Shown: positions 55,650-64,000, counted from the stretch's first letter. The stretch is DNA of 64,000 bases from JAKAJA01 sp037440125 (GCA_037440125.1 JBBIUU010000002.1:1-64000); one strand, 5' to 3'. A program made the numbers and translations. The notes: generated by a model not told the origin, from the sequence alone.

Positions 55650-58600
55650 TCATCCTCCGTTGCCCGAAGGCTCAGCCGCGCCGTAGTTGATGGCGGCCAG
55701 CTGCTCGTAAACCTGCCAGCGCTGCAAGTTCTCCTTCTGCGCGGCCTCCATGAGGGCCTTCGCCTGCGCGGGGTGGCTTTTGGTGAGCATCTTGAAGCGC
55801 GTCTCCTTCATGGCGTAGTCGGCGAAAGCCATCTTGGGCGCCTTCGAGTCGAGCTTGAGCGGGTTGTGTCCCTGATCCAGCAGGCCGGGGTTGTAGCGGA
55901 ACAGGGGCCAGGCGCCGCACTCCACGGCCTCCTTCTGGTGGGCCATGCCCTCGGTCATGTTGAAGCCGTGGGCGATGCAGTGGCTGTAGGCGATGATGAG
56001 GGAGGGCCCGTCGTAGGCCTCGGCCTCGAGGAAGGCCTTCACCGTCTGGTTGTCGTTGGCGCCCATGGCGACGCGCGCCACGTAGATGTTCCCGTAGGTC
56101 ACCGCCAGCAGGCCCAGGTCCTTCTTGTGCATGACCTTGCCCGAGGCTGCGAACTTGGCGACGGCGCCCGTGGGCGTGGACTTGGAGCACTGGCCGCCCG
56201 TGTTGGAGTAGACCTCCGTGTCGAGGACGAGGACGTTCACGTTGCGCCCCGAGGCGAGGACGTGGTCCAGGCCGCCGTAGCCGATGTCGTAGGCCCAGCC
56301 GTCGCCGCCCACGATCCACACGCTCCTCTTCACGAGCGCGTCGGCCACCGAGAGGAGGTTCTTGGCGTCCTCGGACCCGATCGCCGCCAGCTTCTGCTTG
56401 AGCGAGAAGACGCGGGAGCGCTGGCGCGCGATGCCGAGCTCGTCCTTCTGGGGCTCCTCGAGGAGCCCCGTCACGAGCTCGGGGCCGATCCCGTCGGCGA
56501 GCTTGGTCAGGAGCTGGCGCGCGTAGCCGTTCTGCTGGTCGAGGGTGAGGCGGAAGCCGTAGCCGAACTCGGCGTTGTCCTCGAAGAGCGAGTTGCACCA
56601 CGCGGGGCCCCGCCCGTCGGGGTTCACGGCGTAGGGCGTGGTGGGCAGGTTGCCGCCGTAGATGGAGGAGCAGCCCGTGGCGTTGGCGATGATGGCGCGG
56701 TCGCCGAAGAGCTGGGTCAGGAGCTTCACGTAGGGCGTCTCGCCGCAGCCCGTGCACGCGCCGGAGTACTCGAAGAGGGGCTGGAGGAACTGGGAGCCCT
56801 TCACGGTGTCGATCTTCACCGCGGTGCGGTCCACCTCGGGGAGGCCGAGGAAGAACGTGTAGTTCTCGCGCTCGGGCTCGCGCAGCGGGATCTGGTCTAC
56901 CATGTCGAGGGCCTTGTGCTTGACGTTGCTCTTGTCCTTCGCGGGGCAGATGAAGGCGCACTCGGCGCACCCGGTGCAGTCCTCGGGGGCGACCTGGATC
57001 GTGTACTTCATGCCCTTGAACTCCTGGCCCTTGTAGTCGCAGGACTTGTAAGTGGCCGGGGCGTTCCCGAGGTATTTCGGGTCGTAGACCTTGATGCGGA
57101 TGGCGGCGTGCGGGCAGACGAGCGCGCACTTGCCGCACTGGATGCAGATCTTTTCGTCCCAGACGGGGATCTCCCGCGCGATGTTGCGCTTCTCCCACTG
57201 CGCCGTGGCGGTGGAGAAGGTGCCGTCGGCGGGCATGGACGAGACGGGCAGGTCGTCGCCCTCGTTGGCGATGATCTTCGCCAGCACGTTCTTGACGTAG
57301 TCGGGGGCCTTCTCGGAGACCACGGGGGGCTTGTCGAAAGTGCTCGTGGCCGCGGCGGGGACCTTCACCTCGAAGAGGTTGGCGAGGGTCTTGTCCACGG
57401 CCTCGAAGTTCTTCTTCACGATCTCCTCGCCCTTGCTGCCGTAGGTCTTCTTGATGCTCCGCTTGATGGCCTCGATGGCCTCGTCCTTGGGCAGGACGCG
57501 CGAGATGGCGAAGAAGCACGTCTGCATGATGGTGTTGACGCGGCCGCCCATGCCCGCGTCCTTCGCCACCTTGTAGCCGTCGATGACGTAGAACTTCAGG
57601 CCCTTGTCGATGATCTGCTGCTGGACGCTGCGGGGCAGCTTGTCCCAGACCTCGTCGGGCCCGAAGGGGCTGTTGAGGAGAAAGACCGAGCCGGGCTGGG
57701 CCGCCTTCAGCATGTCGAACTTCTCGAGGAAGACGAAGGCGTGGCACGCCACGAAGTTGGCGGAGGAGACCAGGTAGGTCGAGCGGATGGGACGGGGCCC
57801 GAAGCGCAGGTGCGAGACCGTGATGGAGCCCGCCTTCTTGGAGTCGTAGACGAAGTAGCCCTGGGCGTAGTTGGGGGTGTCCTCGCCGATGATCTTGATG
57901 GAGTTCTTGTTGGCGCCCACGGTGCCGTCCGCGCCCAGGCCGTAGAAGTGACAGCGGATGACGTCGTCGCCCTCGGTGGTGAAGTCCGGGTCCAGGTCGA
58001 GGCTGAGGTTCGTCACGTCGTCCACGATGCCCACGGTGAAGTGGTTCTTGGGGCTCTTGGCGGCGAGGTTGTCCAGGACCGCCTTGACCATGGCGGGCGT
58101 GAACTCCTTGCTCGAGAGGCCGTAGCGGCCGCCCAGGACCTTGGGGAAGGCGATGGGGAGGGTCCCCGCGTTCATGCGCTCGCCCAGGGCCGTGAGGACG
58201 TCCTGGTACATGGGCTCGCCCGCGGCGCCAGGCTCCTTGGTGCGGTCGAGGACCGCGATGGACTTGACGGTCTTCGGCAGGGCGTCGATGAAGGCGTCCA
58301 CGGCGAAGGGCCTGAACAGGCGGACCTTGAGGAGGCCGACCTTCTCGCCCTTGGCGACGAGGTAGTCGACGGTCTCGTGGGCCGTCTCGGCGCCCGAGCC
58401 CATTATGACCACGACGCGCTCGGCGTCGGGCGCGCCCACATAGTCGAAGAGGTGGTAGCTGCGGCCCACGACCTTGGCGAACTTGTCCATGGCCTTCTGC
58501 ACGATGGCGGGGAAAGCGTCGTAGTAGGGGTTGCAGCGCTCGCGCGCCTGGAAGAAGACGTCGGGGTTCTGGGCCGAGCCGCGGAGGACCGGGTGGTCGG

Positions 58601-59228
58601 GGTTGAGGGCGCGGGCGCGGTGCTGGCGCACGAGCTCGTCGTCGATCATGGCCCGCAGGTCCTCGTCGCTGAGCTGCTCGATCTTCTGCACCTCGTGGGA
58701 GGAGCGGAAGCCGTCGAAAAAGTGGAGGATCGGCACGCGCCCCTCGAGGGTGGCGGCCTGCGCGATGAGGGCCATGTCCATGATCTCCTGCACGGAGGAG
58801 GAGGACAGCAGGCCCCAGCCCGTGGAGCGCACCGACATGACGTCGCTGTGGTCGCCGAAGATGGAGAGGGCGTGCGACGCGACGCACCGGGCCGACACGT
58901 GGAAGACCGTGGAGGTGAGCTCGCCCGCGATCTTGAACATGTTGGGGATCATGAGGAGCAGGCCCTGGGAGGCGGTGAACGTGGTCGTGAGGGCGCCCGT
59001 CTGGAGGGCCCCGTGCACCGCGCCGCTCGCTCCGCCCTCGCTCTGCAGCTCGACGACCGAGGGGACGGTGCCCCAGAGGTTCTTCTTGTTCTCGGAGGAC
59101 CACTGGTCCGCCCACTCGCCCATGTTGGAGGAGGGCGTGATGGGATAGATGGCACAGACCTCGTTGGTCTTGTGCGCGACGTAGGCCGCCGCCTCGTTCC
59201 CGTCGATCGTCACCATGCGCCTGGACAT
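55650..59228 (-). CDS. nifJ: Pyruvate:ferredoxin (flavodoxin) oxidoreductase, fused
   Basis: 1192 aa, the usual length for the single-chain homodimeric enzyme. Converts pyruvate + CoA to acetyl-CoA + CO2, reducing ferredoxin; oxygen-sensitive. Domain order: N-terminal TPP-like domain (YPITPSSNMGEWADQW), domain II, gamma domain (FYGLGADGTVGANKNSIKII), two 4Fe-4S sites (CIQCGKCALVCPHAAIR; CTGCAECAFICPA), and the TPP-binding domain (CTGCGETPYVKLL; VGGDGWAYDIGYGG; DTEVYSNTGGQ) with cluster Cys. ATG 59228 follows GGAG. A promoter with a leader of about 158 bases lies upstream. Confidence 0.97.
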   Translation of the reverse strand: MSRRMVTIDGNEAAAYVAHKTNEVCAIYPITPSSNMGEWADQWSSENKKNLWGTVPSVVELQSEGGASGAVHGALQTGALTTTFTASQGLLLMIPNMFKIAGELTSTVFHVSARCVASHALSIFGDHSDVMSVRSTGWGLLSSSSVQEIMDMALIAQAATLEGRVPILHFFDGFRSSHEVQKIEQLSDEDLRAMIDDELVRQHRARALNPDHPVLRGSAQNPDVFFQARERCNPYYDAFPAIVQKAMDKFAKVVGRSYHLFDYVGAPDAERVVVIMGSGAETAHETVDYLVAKGEKVGLLKVRLFRPFAVDAFIDALPKTVKSIAVLDRTKEPGAAGEPMYQDVLTALGERMNAGTLPIAFPKVLGGRYGLSSKEFTPAMVKAVLDNLAAKSPKNHFTVGIVDDVTNLSLDLDPDFTTEGDDVIRCHFYGLGADGTVGANKNSIKIIGEDTPNYAQGYFVYDSKKAGSITVSHLRFGPRPIRSTYLVSSANFVACHAFVFLEKFDMLKAAQPGSVFLLNSPFGPDEVWDKLPRSVQQQIIDKGLKFYVIDGYKVAKDAGMGGRVNTIMQTCFFAISRVLPKDEAIEAIKRSIKKTYGSKGEEIVKKNFEAVDKTLANLFEVKVPAAATSTFDKPPVVSEKAPDYVKNVLAKIIANEGDDLPVSSMPADGTFSTATAQWEKRNIAREIPVWDEKICIQCGKCALVCPHAAIRIKVYDPKYLGNAPATYKSCDYKGQEFKGMKYTIQVAPEDCTGCAECAFICPAKDKSNVKHKALDMVDQIPLREPERENYTFFLGLPEVDRTAVKIDTVKGSQFLQPLFEYSGACTGCGETPYVKLLTQLFGDRAIIANATGCSSIYGGNLPTTPYAVNPDGRGPAWCNSLFEDNAEFGYGFRLTLDQQNGYARQLLTKLADGIGPELVTGLLEEPQKDELGIARQRSRVFSLKQKLAAIGSEDAKNLLSVADALVKRSVWIVGGDGWAYDIGYGGLDHVLASGRNVNVLVLDTEVYSNTGGQCSKSTPTGAVAKFAASGKVMHKKDLGLLAVTYGNIYVARVAMGANDNQTVKAFLEAEAYDGPSLIIAYSHCIAHGFNMTEGMAHQKEAVECGAWPLFRYNPGLLDQGHNPLKLDSKAPKMAFADYAMKETRFKMLTKSHPAQAKALMEAAQKENLQRWQVYEQLAAINYGAAEPSGNGG

Positions 59229-59547
59229 CTGCTTCTCCGCATTTGAAGGCTCCCGCCGGACCGGATCACCGCTGTCAGGACGGACCTTGACGGTGCTCCC
59301 GGCGTCGGGCGGAACGCCGGTCCTGTGTCTTCGCGATTGCGCTGAGGCCCCCGGTGCGGCGCCACGGCGGCGCCGTCTCTCAAAAGGAAGGCATTATAGG
59401 GCGTTCGCTCTAAAAGGCCAAGGAAAATTAGGTGTCGGCCGACTCGGGGCATCGAATCTTGGGGTATATGACCCAGCGCGCCGGAATTGCGCCGTCCCAC
59501 CGACGGTTAGTCGAAAATAGTTTAGCTGCCTAGGTGAGGAAAAATGC
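59229..59547. other. Divergent control region upstream of PFOR
   Basis: The 368-bp gene-free stretch between the PFOR gene and the first mini-CheW gene holds the PFOR promoter (59393-59421), a leader of about 158 bases on the PFOR side, and the CheW-side promoter at 59548-59576. Nothing else is recognised. Confidence 0.6.
59393..59421 (-). promoter_or_regulatory. Promoter of the PFOR operon
   Basis: Reading leftwards, TTGGCC (59421-59416), 17-bp spacer, consensus TATAAT (59398-59393). The transcript would carry about 158 bases of leader before the PFOR ATG. Confidence 0.65.
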
Positions 59548-59576
59548 TTGACTCACTTGCGCCTGAGGCCTAAAGA
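59548..59576 (+). promoter_or_regulatory. Promoter of the mini-CheW / response-regulator operon
   Basis: TTGACT (59548-59553), 17-bp spacer, TAAAGA (59571-59576), then GGGGAAGGGA and the ATG at 59597. Confidence 0.65.
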
Positions 59577-59596
59577 TGTGGGGGAAGGGACGCACC

Positions 59597-59962
59597 ATGA
59601 ACCAGCCGGGTTGGCTCTTCCTATCGGTGTCGGAGGGGGTCGAGCTTGCCCTCCCGAGCACCTCGGTCCATCGGGTGGTGGACCGCGCCAGCCAAGAATT
59701 CGGGGGGTACAGGGCGGAGGCGGTGGACCTGGCGGCCTTCCTCGGCGTGCGGTCCGACCCTTCCCTGCCGATGGTGATCGTGGTCCTCCAGTCGGGCGCC
59801 GCCTGGCTCGCCGGAGATGCGGCGCTTCAGCAGGAGCGGGAAGCGCTGACCTACCTCAGCGTGCGGCCCGAGTACCTCCGCTCGGCACCCGCCTGGTGCC
59901 GTGGGGTTCTGCGGGACAGCAGGCACTGGGCCTACGTCGTGGAGGAGGCCGCCATTGCCTGA
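59597..59962 (+). CDS. Small CheW-like protein (first of a pair)
   Basis: 121 aa. The layout resembles a shortened CheW fold: WLFLSVSEGVELALPSTSVHRVV (like the CheW start 'F-x-L-x-x-x-x-ALP-x-x-x-V'), AVDLAAFLGV, MVIVVLQSGAAWLAGDAAL, and a C-terminal GVLRDSRHWAYVVEEAAI. CheW couples receptors to CheA, but the usual RGxVxPVxDL motif is missing. Start ATG 59597 with GAAGGGA upstream. It overlaps the next gene by 8 bp. CheW assignment is by pattern only and is the main uncertainty. Confidence 0.55.
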   Translation: MNQPGWLFLSVSEGVELALPSTSVHRVVDRASQEFGGYRAEAVDLAAFLGVRSDPSLPMVIVVLQSGAAWLAGDAALQQEREALTYLSVRPEYLRSAPAWCRGVLRDSRHWAYVVEEAAIA

Positions 59963-60359
59963 GGGCACCTACCTCGTGATGGAAACGGGCGGACGTCCCT
60001 TCGCCATCCCCGCCGGGGCGGTGGAAGCGCTGCGTTCCTGGGAGGACCTCAGAGAATTGCCGCTCGGGTCCGCCTGGCTGCAGGGGCTCCTCGAGGGCGA
60101 GGGCGAGGTGGTCCCCGTGCTGAACAGTCCCTGGCTCGGCGACCGGGGGGGCGGGCCTCGGGAAGTCGTGGCACTCGTCCACGCGCACGGCGTGAGGCTG
60201 GCCATCCCGGGCGACCATCCCCGCCTGTGCGCGGCCGACGCCGAGGGGCCTCTGTCGGAGGAGGCCTCGGGACCGTGGACGGGGACGCTCCGGCTGGGCG
60301 CCGAGAGCGTGGCGTGTCTTGACCCGGGGAAACTTTACTTGGAATTGGGACTGCATTAA
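59955..60359 (+). CDS. Small CheW-like protein (second of a pair)
   Basis: 134 aa from TTG 59955, with GGAGG 6 bases upstream inside the preceding gene. Reads like CheW: YLVMETGGRPFAIPAGAVEAL, LPLGSAWLQGLLEGEGEVVPVLNSPWLG (cf. 'GvixlRGxvvPVxdl'), VVALVHAHGVRLAIPGD, and a C-terminal LRLGAESVACLDPGKLYLE. It overlaps the first small CheW-like gene and is followed 30 bp later by a response regulator. No CheA or chemoreceptor is in the window. Function inferred only from motifs and context. Confidence 0.6.
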   Translation: MPEGTYLVMETGGRPFAIPAGAVEALRSWEDLRELPLGSAWLQGLLEGEGEVVPVLNSPWLGDRGGGPREVVALVHAHGVRLAIPGDHPRLCAADAEGPLSEEASGPWTGTLRLGAESVACLDPGKLYLELGLH

Positions 60360-60389
60360 GATGAAGGAAGCAAGGATAAGGGGGTCTTG

Positions 60390-62222
60390 ATGACGCGTAA
60401 AATCCTGCTCGCCGACGACAGTGTCACGATCCAGAAAGTGGTCGAGCTGACTTTCTCGGATGGGGCCTATCAGGTGCAGTGCGTCTCCAACGGACGGTCG
60501 GCGGTCCAGAAGATCCAGGAGGACCAGCCCGACATCCTGCTGTGCGACGTCATCATGCCCGAGATGAACGGCTACGACGTGGCCACCTTCGTCAAGAAAA
60601 ACCCAAGCTACTCCTCGATCCCCGTGATCCTCCTGACGGGGACCTTCGAGCCCTTCGACGAGGACAAGGCGCGGCAGTCGGGAGCCGACAGCTACATCAC
60701 CAAGCCCTTCGACTCCAAGATGCTCGTGGACAAGGTGGAGGAGCTCCTCAAGAAGCGCGTGGCATTCGACGCCTCCGCCAACGAGCCGGTCCAGGTCTTC
60801 CACAGCCGCACCGAGTTCATGATCGGGGGCGCCGCGGCCGAGGAGCTTCCGCCCCTCGAGGCGTTGCGCTCACCCGAGGCCGCACCCGCCGCGGGCTCCG
60901 GCCTCCTCGAGAGCCCCCAGGAGTTCGAGGCGCCCTCCGAAGAGCACGCCTTCGTCCAGACGCCCGAGGTGGTGGAGGACGCCGACAAGACCGTCCGGAT
61001 GCAGTCCATCGATCTCCAATCCGCCTTCCCCGAGCCCGAGCCCGTCATCGAGGCACTCTCCGCCCCGGTGGCCTCCGGTCCCGCCGTGGTGGACCTCGGT
61101 CCCGCGCTCGACGAGCCCATCCCCGAGACGGCGTTCGCCGGCATCGTGGAGCCCGAACTCCCCGCCGCCCCGCAAGTCCAGGACGAGGTGGTCCTGAGCC
61201 CCGAGGGCCAGGAGGAGTGGCCCGTGGAGGCCGGCGACGTGGCTCCGGTCCAGGCCGCGCCCCAGAGCGTCTCCGGGGCGGAGGACTGGGGCGAGGGACA
61301 GGCGATCGCGCCCCCCGCCGAGGCGGCCCTGGACGTCCCCGAAGAGATCGAGACCGCCCCGCCGCCCGCACCGCTCCCGCCCTTCGTGGCAACCGCCGAT
61401 GAGCCGCAGATCGTCCACGAACTCACGGATCAGCAGTCCATGGTGGCGACGGCTCACGAGGCTTTCGCAGAGCAGGTCCCGGAACCCGCCGTCGAAGAGA
61501 CCCCGGCCGCAGCTCCGCCGGAGCCCATCACCGGCGCGTACGAGATGCCGCTGGGCGAGGAGCCCCCGCACGAGATCTTCGGCGCGGCCACCGACGAGAT
61601 GCCCTTCGAGCCCGAGGGCGGGCTCGAGCAGCCCCTGCCCCAGGTCCCCGCGATGGCTCCGCCGCCCGCCACGGAGAGCACCGGATCCTTCCCGACGCAC
61701 ACGGAACAGGCGCTCGACGCCGTGTCGGTGGTGCCGGCCCCCGTGGTTCCGGAGGTCCCGCTTGCGCCGCCCGCTCCCGCCATCAGCCGCGAGGAACTTG
61801 AGGGTCATGTCCGGCGCGCCGCGGAGGAGATGCTTCCCGCCATCGTGGCGGCGGCCGTTCCCGCAGCGCTGGCGGCCCACGTGCAGGACGCGCTCCCGGA
61901 TCTCGCGCGCCAGCATGCGGCCGAGGCCGTGCCGGGCGTCGTCGGCCCGCTCGTCGCCCGGGCCGTGCCCGATGCGGTCCAGCAGGCCCTTCCGGGCGTC
62001 GTGAGGGACGCCCTGCCGGGGCACCTCCAGCAGGTTGCGCAGGCGGTGGCGCCGGGCATCATCTCGGAGAGCGTGCGGGGCATGGCCGCGGCCGAGATCG
62101 AGCGCCTCGTGAAGGAGATGGCGCCGGACCTCGTCCGGCAGGTGGCCTGGGAAGTGATCCCCGAGCTCGCCGAGTCGATCATCAAGAGGCGCATCCAGGA
62201 ACTCGAGTCCGAACCCGGCTGA
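60390..62222 (+). CDS. Response regulator with long Pro/Ala/Glu-rich tail and helical C-terminal repeats
   Basis: 610 aa. Residues 1-125 are a complete receiver: LLADDSV (acidic pair), LLCDVIMPEMNG (phospho-Asp), LLTGT (switch Thr) and TKPFDS (Lys). Residues about 130-465 are disordered, rich in Pro, Ala, Glu and Val. The last 140 or so residues are amphipathic helices with recurring 'ALPxxV/AVPxxV' spacing and end VAWEVIPELAESIIKRRIQE, a C-terminus shared by Myxococcus- and Acidobacteria-type receivers and reminiscent of PopZ/DUF2497 tails. Start ATG 60390 (TTG 60387 in frame). Probably a polarity or motility adaptor rather than a transcription factor; no HTH. Confidence 0.8.
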   Translation: MTRKILLADDSVTIQKVVELTFSDGAYQVQCVSNGRSAVQKIQEDQPDILLCDVIMPEMNGYDVATFVKKNPSYSSIPVILLTGTFEPFDEDKARQSGADSYITKPFDSKMLVDKVEELLKKRVAFDASANEPVQVFHSRTEFMIGGAAAEELPPLEALRSPEAAPAAGSGLLESPQEFEAPSEEHAFVQTPEVVEDADKTVRMQSIDLQSAFPEPEPVIEALSAPVASGPAVVDLGPALDEPIPETAFAGIVEPELPAAPQVQDEVVLSPEGQEEWPVEAGDVAPVQAAPQSVSGAEDWGEGQAIAPPAEAALDVPEEIETAPPPAPLPPFVATADEPQIVHELTDQQSMVATAHEAFAEQVPEPAVEETPAAAPPEPITGAYEMPLGEEPPHEIFGAATDEMPFEPEGGLEQPLPQVPAMAPPPATESTGSFPTHTEQALDAVSVVPAPVVPEVPLAPPAPAISREELEGHVRRAAEEMLPAIVAAAVPAALAAHVQDALPDLARQHAAEAVPGVVGPLVARAVPDAVQQALPGVVRDALPGHLQQVAQAVAPGIISESVRGMAAAEIERLVKEMAPDLVRQVAWEVIPELAESIIKRRIQELESEPG

Positions 62223-62257
62223 CGCCCGGGAAGGACCGGATATCAGACGTGGCGGAG

Positions 62258-62278
62258 ACAGGGGCTCGCCCCTGTTTT
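62258..62278 (+). terminator. Intrinsic terminator after the response-regulator gene
   Basis: Stem ACAGGGG (62258-62264) / CCCCTGT (62269-62275), 4-base loop CTCG, followed by TTTTCGTT. It lies 36 bases past the stop and before valS. Confidence 0.75.
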
Positions 62279-62313
62279 CGTTCATGGGACAGCTCGATCA
62301 GAAGAGGGTGACG

Positions 62314-64000
62314 ATGGAACTCCCGAAGCAGTACGACCCCGCAGCCAGCGAAGCCAGGTGGTATCCCGAGTGGGAGGGCAAGGGCTACTTCACGGCACAC
62401 CCCGATTCGGGCAGGCCGCCCTACACGATCGTCATCCCTCCGCCCAACGTGACGGGCGTCCTCCATACGGGCCACGCCATGTTCGTCACGCTCCAGGACG
62501 TGCTCGTCCGCTGGAAGCGGATGCAGGGGTTCGACGCCCTGTGGCTCCCCGGCACCGACCACGCGGGGATCGCGACACAGATGGTCGTGAGCAAGGAGCT
62601 CGAGAAGGAGGGCCTCCACCGGCACGACCTCGGCCGCGAGGAGTTCATCGAGCGCGTCTGGGCCTGGCGACGCGAGAAGGGCGACACGATCCTCGGCCAG
62701 CTACGCCGGCTCGGGGCCTCGTGCGACTGGAGCCGCACGCGTTTCACGCTCGACCCGGACCTCTCCAAGGCCGTGCGCAAGGCCTTCGTGGACCTCTACG
62801 CCGAGGGTCTCATCTACCGCGGCCACTACATGATCAACAGGTGTCCCAAGTGCGGCACGGCCCTCTCCGACCTCGAGGTCGAGCACGCAGACACCCGCGG
62901 CAAGCTCTGGCACATCCGCTACCCGCTTCAGGGCGGCGGCGAGGGCATCGTGGTCGCCACCACGAGGCCCGAGACCATGCTGGGCGACACCGCCGTGGCG
63001 GTCCATCCGGAGGACGAGCGCTACCGCGACCTCATCGGGAAGCACGTGATCCTCCCCATCCTCAAGCGCCCCATCCCCGTCATCGCCGACCCCATGGTGG
63101 ACCGGGAGTTCGGGACGGGCGCCGTGAAGATCACGCCGGCCCACGACCCGAACGACTTCGAGGCGGGGAAGCGCCACAAGCTCCCCGAGATCGTGGTCAT
63201 CGGGCTCGACGGGTCCATGACCGCCAACGCCGGGCCCTACGAGGGACAGGACCGTTTCGCGGCCCGCAACGCCATCGTCAAGAAGCTTGAGGCGGAGGGC
63301 CTCCTCGTGAAGGTGGACCCGCACCAGCACTCGGTGGGGCACTGCCAGCGCTGCGACAGCGTGGTGGAGCCCGCGGTCTCCAACCAGTGGTTCCTGAAGA
63401 TCGAGCCCCTGGCCAAACCCGCCCGCGAGGTGGTGGAACGCGGCGAGGTGCGCATCATCCCTGAGCACTGGCAGAAGGTCTACCTGAACTGGATGAGCGA
63501 GATCCACGACTGGTGCATCTCGCGCCAGATCTGGTGGGGCCACCGCATCCCGGCCTTCTATTGCGACGCGTGCGGCAAGGCCGCGGGGACGCAGGACCCC
63601 GACCGGAAGCTCGTCTCCATGGAGGACCTGGCCGAGTGCCCTTACTGCGGCGGGCCCGTCTTCCAGGACCCGGACGTTCTCGACACCTGGTTCTCCTCCC
63701 AGCTCTGGCCCTTCTCCACCATGGGCTGGCCCGATAAGACCGCCGACCTGGAGCGCTACTACCCGACGGCGGTCCTCGAGACGGGCTACGACATCCTCTT
63801 TTTCTGGGTGGCCAGGATGATCATGGCGGGGCTCAAGTTCACCGGGAAGGCGCCCTTCCGCGACGTCTTCCTCCACGGCCTCGTGCGCGACGCCAAAGGC
63901 CGCAAGATGAGCAAGACGCTGGGGAACGTCATCGACCCTCTCGAGCTCATCGGCGAGCACGGGGCCGACGCGGTCCGCTTCACGCTCGCGATGCTCACGG
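62314..64000 (+). CDS. valS: Valyl-tRNA synthetase (partial, runs off right edge)
   Basis: First 562 codons of a class I aminoacyl-tRNA synthetase. HIGH-type motif PPPNVTGVLHTGHAMF, LWLPGTDHAGIATQ, and the editing domain with TTRPETMLGDTAVAVHPED and GTGAVKITPAHDPNDFE (CP1, hydrolyses Thr-tRNA-Val). Zinc-type Cys pairs (CPKCG; CQRC; CDACG...CPYCG) are present, and KMSKTLGN lies near 63906. The ATG 62314 follows AGAGGG; another in-frame ATG lies 30 bases upstream. The C-terminal anticodon-binding domain is outside the window. Confidence 0.97.
   Translation, partial: MELPKQYDPAASEARWYPEWEGKGYFTAHPDSGRPPYTIVIPPPNVTGVLHTGHAMFVTLQDVLVRWKRMQGFDALWLPGTDHAGIATQMVVSKELEKEGLHRHDLGREEFIERVWAWRREKGDTILGQLRRLGASCDWSRTRFTLDPDLSKAVRKAFVDLYAEGLIYRGHYMINRCPKCGTALSDLEVEHADTRGKLWHIRYPLQGGGEGIVVATTRPETMLGDTAVAVHPEDERYRDLIGKHVILPILKRPIPVIADPMVDREFGTGAVKITPAHDPNDFEAGKRHKLPEIVVIGLDGSMTANAGPYEGQDRFAARNAIVKKLEAEGLLVKVDPHQHSVGHCQRCDSVVEPAVSNQWFLKIEPLAKPAREVVERGEVRIIPEHWQKVYLNWMSEIHDWCISRQIWWGHRIPAFYCDACGKAAGTQDPDRKLVSMEDLAECPYCGGPVFQDPDVLDTWFSSQLWPFSTMGWPDKTADLERYYPTAVLETGYDILFFWVARMIMAGLKFTGKAPFRDVFLHGLVRDAKGRKMSKTLGNVIDPLELIGEHGADAVRFTLAMLT

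Noticed and set aside
55773..59246. A 1157-codon plus-strand frame opposite the PFOR gene
   Set aside because: Antisense shadow created by high GC; Val/Leu/Gly/Glu-rich with no family motifs, opposite a certain 1192-aa enzyme.

Overview
This is a high-GC, gene-dense window from a diderm bacterium. Evidence for an outer membrane is a TonB-dependent receptor, an ExbD/TonB pair and PBP1A. Several features fit Acidobacteriota best, or a related deep lineage: an Oar-like receptor with an N-terminal carboxypeptidase-regulatory domain, two beta-propeller/Y_Y_Y/GGDEF sensors, DUF4388 and PilZ proteins, RNase J, and a pyruvate:ferredoxin oxidoreductase paired with a dihydroorotate-dehydrogenase-like protein. 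This placement is inference, because the window has no rRNA or other decisive marker. Three 100-N scaffold gaps point to a draft assembly, possibly metagenomic. One is clearly an artefact: its flanks repeat the same 55 bp, and removing the duplicate restores an intact acyl-CoA dehydrogenase.

Layout. 1-4.1 kb (minus): partial MFS exporter, UppP, RNase J and a DUF4388 protein. 4.2-8.4 kb (plus): a Trm112-like protein and two secreted DUF3857/transglutaminase-like paralogues, the second lacking the catalytic Cys. 8.6-11.8 kb (plus): an MBOAT/SGNH acylation pair and a solo ThiG. 12-17.7 kb (plus): acyl-CoA dehydrogenase, a two-gene cytochrome bd-like complex whose first subunit carries a diheme cytochrome c tail, and a divergent glutamine synthetase. 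Then tRNA-Thr(CGT) and a cold-shock protein with textbook promoters. 18.6-23.2 kb (minus): fused CoA-transferase, a NapH-like polyferredoxin cut by a gap, a Tat-exported DUF362 protein and a PilZ protein. 23.3-25.3 kb (plus): arginine decarboxylase SpeA.

25.4-41.4 kb is one long minus-strand run: cNMP-binding protein, PBP1A, AmrS-like radical SAM enzyme, ExbD, TonB, two giant propeller-GGDEF sensors, an Oar-like TonB receptor and a cationic amino-acid permease. The two sensors share a 548-bp identical GGDEF module. 41.5-43.6 kb (plus): a tight FabD-like / DnaQ-like / response-regulator operon. An agmatinase-family gene (minus) follows; with SpeA it would make putrescine. 44.6-50.7 kb (plus): TPR-cNMP protein, def, fmt, rsmB with a long Arg/Lys-rich 14-residue-repeat extension, and an alpha/beta hydrolase. 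50.7-59.2 kb (minus): RluA-type pseudouridine synthase, alpha/beta hydrolase, YgjP-like metallopeptidase, PepT, DHOD-like protein and pyruvate:ferredoxin oxidoreductase. 59.6-62.2 kb (plus): two very small CheW-like proteins and a response regulator with a long Pro/Ala/Glu tail, then the start of valS.

The genes suggest a fermentative or anaerobically respiring chemoheterotroph that uses peptides and amino acids (PepT, permease, PFOR, CoA-transferase, acyl-CoA dehydrogenase). Cyclic-di-GMP signalling is prominent (two diguanylate cyclases, one PilZ). The best candidates for undescribed biology are the bd-like/cytochrome c complex, the mini-CheW/response-regulator cassette, the repeat-extended RsmB, the active/inactive transglutaminase pair and the homogenised GGDEF modules.
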